A stretch of DNA of 64,000 nt, from NCBI GenBank assembly GCA_022711595.1, contig JAKLET010000017.1, positions 18,425 to 82,424 on the forward strand, given 5' to 3'. Shown in pieces: positions 62,520 through 64,000 of this stretch. Origin of the DNA: Deltaproteobacteria bacterium. Lineage in GTDB: Bacteria > Desulfobacterota > Syntrophorhabdia > Syntrophorhabdales > Syntrophorhabdaceae. The stretch's first letter is position 1, and every line of letters starts with the position of its first letter. The notes beneath the pieces are model-generated. The model had not been told where the DNA came from. It was given only the letters and a program-made list of their open reading frames with translations, and did no database searches. The translations under genes were made by a program, and so were the position numbers.

Positions 62520-63215
62520 ATGAATGTCTTCAGGGAAACCGTGTTTTTGAAGGCGGTCATTCCAGTCGCACTGGCCGTGTTTCTCTTTTCCTGCGCAGGG
62601 GTTTCCGTCAGTCCCGCCGCCAGGGCCGATTTTGAAGCGGGCCTTGCGCTTTTTAACCAGGGTAGGTTCCCGGAGGCGCTTCCCTTCTTTGAAAAGGCGG
62701 TTTCAGCGGAGCCCGATTTCTACGAGGCCCAGCTTTATCTCGGCAGGACGCACCTTAACATGAAAAATTACGCGAAGGCGGTCCCTTGCCTTCGGAGCGC
62801 TTACCGCCTCAGTCCGGATGATTTCAAGAAACAGGCCGTCGACATCCTCATAGACGCTCTTCTGGGGGCGGCCTTTTCGGAGCTCGGGAAGGGCAATTTC
62901 GAAAGCTCGCTGACGTATCTGCGCGAGGTCCTGTCCGTCGATCCCAGGACAAAAAAGGTCAAGGACGATATATCAAATGTCCTGGTCGCGGTGGCAACGG
63001 GGCTTTTCATGAAAGGGGATGTACGCGAGGCCGTGAAGGTGTACACCGACGCGATCAAGGCCAACCCGGACAATACGAAGGCCTATCTCGGTCTCGCGAA
63101 GGCGCTCATAAAGAGCGGTGCCCTGACCGAGGCCATCGAGGCCGCGCAAAAGGCGTTGAGTCTCGACCCGACAAGCAGGGACGCGCTGAACATCCTTAAG
63201 GAACTGATCAAATAA
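62520..63215 (+). CDS. TPR repeat lipoprotein
   Basis: 231 residues. Signal peptide with lipobox LFSC25 and six TPR-like helical pairs (for example LFNQGRFPEALPFFEKAVSAEPDFYEAQLYLGR, AYLGLAKALIKSGALTEAIEAAQKALSLDP). Probably on the periplasmic side of a membrane as a scaffold for the YdbH/YdbL system. GGAGGAG lies before the ATG. Its stop is 3 bp from a nonamer array. Confidence 0.82.
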   Translation: MNVFRETVFLKAVIPVALAVFLFSCAGVSVSPAARADFEAGLALFNQGRFPEALPFFEKAVSAEPDFYEAQLYLGRTHLNMKNYAKAVPCLRSAYRLSPDDFKKQAVDILIDALLGAAFSELGKGNFESSLTYLREVLSVDPRTKKVKDDISNVLVAVATGLFMKGDVREAVKVYTDAIKANPDNTKAYLGLAKALIKSGALTEAIEAAQKALSLDPTSRDALNILKELIK

Positions 63216-63217
63216 AG

Positions 63218-63343
63218 ATGGCTTGAACCGCTTGAGCAGCTTGAACGGAAAGAAGGGTTTCACCCGTTTCAGCGGGAAGATCAGGAGAACTAAAGGCTTT
63301 TAGCGGTTGAAGCGGCTGGAACCGTTGAAACGGGTGCAACGGT
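63218..63343. repeat. Nonamer arrays after the TPR gene
   Basis: ATGGCTTGA-ACCGCTTGA-GCAGCTTGA (63218-63244), then GGGTTTCAC-CCGTTTCAG, then TTTTAGCGG-TTGAAGCGG-CTGGAACCG-TTGAAACGG (63298-63333). Confidence 0.7.
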
Positions 63344-63387
63344 CTTTTTTGGTGGTTCATCGGTCAATGAAAGAAGGGGGTGTCGAA

Positions 63388-63693
63388 TTGAACTATATCG
63401 TGGGGATTGTTTGGTTCAGTGATGAGCATGCCTACCGCAGGGCGCTCGAGACCTTTACCGATTCGGAGAATATGCCCGCCACTTTTGAAGACTGGAAAAC
63501 CCTTGTCAAAAGGCAGCTCGAAGAGATCAAGAATGCCGGCAACGTCGCCCTCCGCGCGGACTTCGACCCGGAAACATTTATCCGTTGGTGCAGCTCGCGT
63601 GGATTTCAAGCCGATTCCGAGGCGAGATGCGCCTTCGCCGAGCATATCGTGCTCGAATATCAGAAGACCGGCAAAGGAACGGTCATCGAATAG
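63388..63693 (+). CDS. Hypothetical small protein
   Basis: 101 residues from TTG 63388 (GAAGGGGGTG about 7 bp upstream), or 108 from ATG 63367. It starts NYIVGIVWFSDEHAYRRALETFTDSENMPATFEDWKTLVKRQLEEI and has one motif-like segment RADFDPETFIRWCSSRG. Mixed alpha/beta, soluble. I recognise no family. It stands between two repeat blocks, and its frame upstream of 63367 is repeat sequence. Confidence 0.7.
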   Translation: MNYIVGIVWFSDEHAYRRALETFTDSENMPATFEDWKTLVKRQLEEIKNAGNVALRADFDPETFIRWCSSRGFQADSEARCAFAEHIVLEYQKTGKGTVIE

Positions 63694-63702
63694 CTCGCAG
63701 AC

Positions 63703-63900
63703 CTTTTTTTGGTTTGTGCGGTTTTTTTGGTTTGTGCGGTTTGTATGGTTCGAACAACCAAAGAAACAGTTTCAGCAGTTCCAGCCGTTTCAGCGGAAAA
63801 AGATAAAAAAGCAGTTCCAGCCGTTTCTGCCGTTAAAGAACTCGGATCTTTTTTTGGTTTTCCCGTTCAAGCGGTTCAAGCGGCTCAAGCGGCTGCAACC
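63703..63900. repeat. Long block of nonamer arrays at the window's right end
   Basis: GGTTTGTGC-GGTTTTTTT-GGTTTGTGC-GGTTTGTAT-GGTTCGAAC (63711-63755), AGTTTCAGC-AGTTCCAGC-CGTTTCAGC (63770-63796), AGTTCCAGC-CGTTTCTGC (63812-63829) and GTTCAAGCG-GTTCAAGCG-GCTCAAGCG-GCTGCAACC (63865-63900). The 9-bp register is kept for four or five units in each stretch. It fills the space between two convergent stops (63693 and 63907). Confidence 0.8.
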
Positions 63901-63906
63901 CTTCTT

Positions 63907-64000
63907 TTAGAACTTGAACCCTATCCCCCCGCCCGCCTGGACCCTGCTTCCCGAAGAGACGCTGGTGCCGATGTTGACGTGTATGTTCTTCTTCGTGTAG
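63907..64000 (-). CDS. C-terminal fragment of a probable outer-membrane beta-barrel protein
   Basis: A minus-strand frame enters from the right edge and ends at TAA 63907-63909. The last residues read KKNIHVNIGTSVSSGSR followed by VQAGGGIGFKF. The alternating pattern and terminal Phe are the C-terminal signature of outer-membrane beta-barrels recognised by BamA. Only 30 residues are in the window. Confidence 0.5.
   Translation of the reverse strand, partial: YTKKNIHVNIGTSVSSGSRVQAGGGIGFKF

Noticed and set aside
63703..63900. CRISPR array
   Set aside because: Units are 9 bp, directly abutting and degenerate, without spacers; no cas genes are present.
63407..63910. A 167-residue open frame rich in Phe, Trp, Gln and Lys over the right-end repeats
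   Set aside because: Its tripeptide rhythm (FWF-VRF-VRF, QFQ-PFQ) is the translation of 9-bp repeat units. It starts inside another gene in a different frame and has no family pattern.

Overview
The window looks like chromosomal DNA of a Gram-negative anaerobe, most likely a member of the Desulfobacterota (former Deltaproteobacteria; a Syntrophorhabdus-like lineage would fit, but this is inference). The grounds are lipid A and LPS genes (LpxL, a WaaP/KdkA-like kinase, a LapA-LapB fusion, two AsmA-type giants), a UbiD/UbiA/UbiX quinone-type cluster, large PAS hybrid histidine kinases, and archaeal-type enzymes in a bacterial background (FBP aldolase/phosphatase, ApgM, pyruvoyl arginine decarboxylase). 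No rRNA or complete mobile element is present. Two tRNA genes were found.

Layout. 1-1.5 kb: 5' two thirds of glnS (minus strand) and a divergent tRNA-Gln(CUG). 1.6-9.2 kb: a lone metallo-beta-lactamase gene, then a tight plus-strand operon ubiD - ubiA - three-gene ABC transporter - LpdD-like protein - ubiX, followed by a lipopolysaccharide kinase. 9.3-19.5 kb (minus): a housekeeping run read from a promoter at 19.57 kb through tRNA-Pro(GGG), surE, fbp, miaB, a bifunctional nuclease, a PHP phosphatase, hisC, cmk, ispH, rpsA, a Trm112-like protein and lpxL. 19.6-32.9 kb (plus): a divergent run rplU-rpmA-obgE-proB-proA-nadD-rsfS-dksA-like-lapAB-apgM-comF-asmA-DUF2520-sirtuin, mostly with overlapping or abutting genes.

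32.9-47.2 kb is accessory: small membrane and secreted proteins, a possible papain-like enzyme, a Cache/PAS hybrid kinase, pdaD, a Cys-cluster protein, a pentapeptide-repeat protein, a solitary flagellin with a good sigma-28-type promoter, a hicBA toxin-antitoxin pair and an AT-rich patch in which small genes alternate with a roughly 30-bp repeat; it ends with a cysteine synthase. 47.5-64 kb: a five-PAS hybrid kinase, a zinc-ribbon protein, an MFS transporter, an M29 aminopeptidase beside a MEMO1-AMMECR1 fusion and a radical SAM enzyme that both carry export signals, a membrane-embedded spermidine-synthase-like protein with a missing catalytic Asp, a YdbH/YdbL-like envelope operon with a TPR lipoprotein, and at the right edge the last codons of a probable outer-membrane beta-barrel protein.

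The most unusual feature is not a gene. Nearly every gap between transcription units holds an imperfect dyad whose arms are short arrays of degenerate 7-bp or 9-bp units. Many of these abut or include the stop codon of a neighbouring gene. One 29-bp inverted-repeat element of the REP/RAYT type is nested inside such a dyad at 56.5-56.8 kb.
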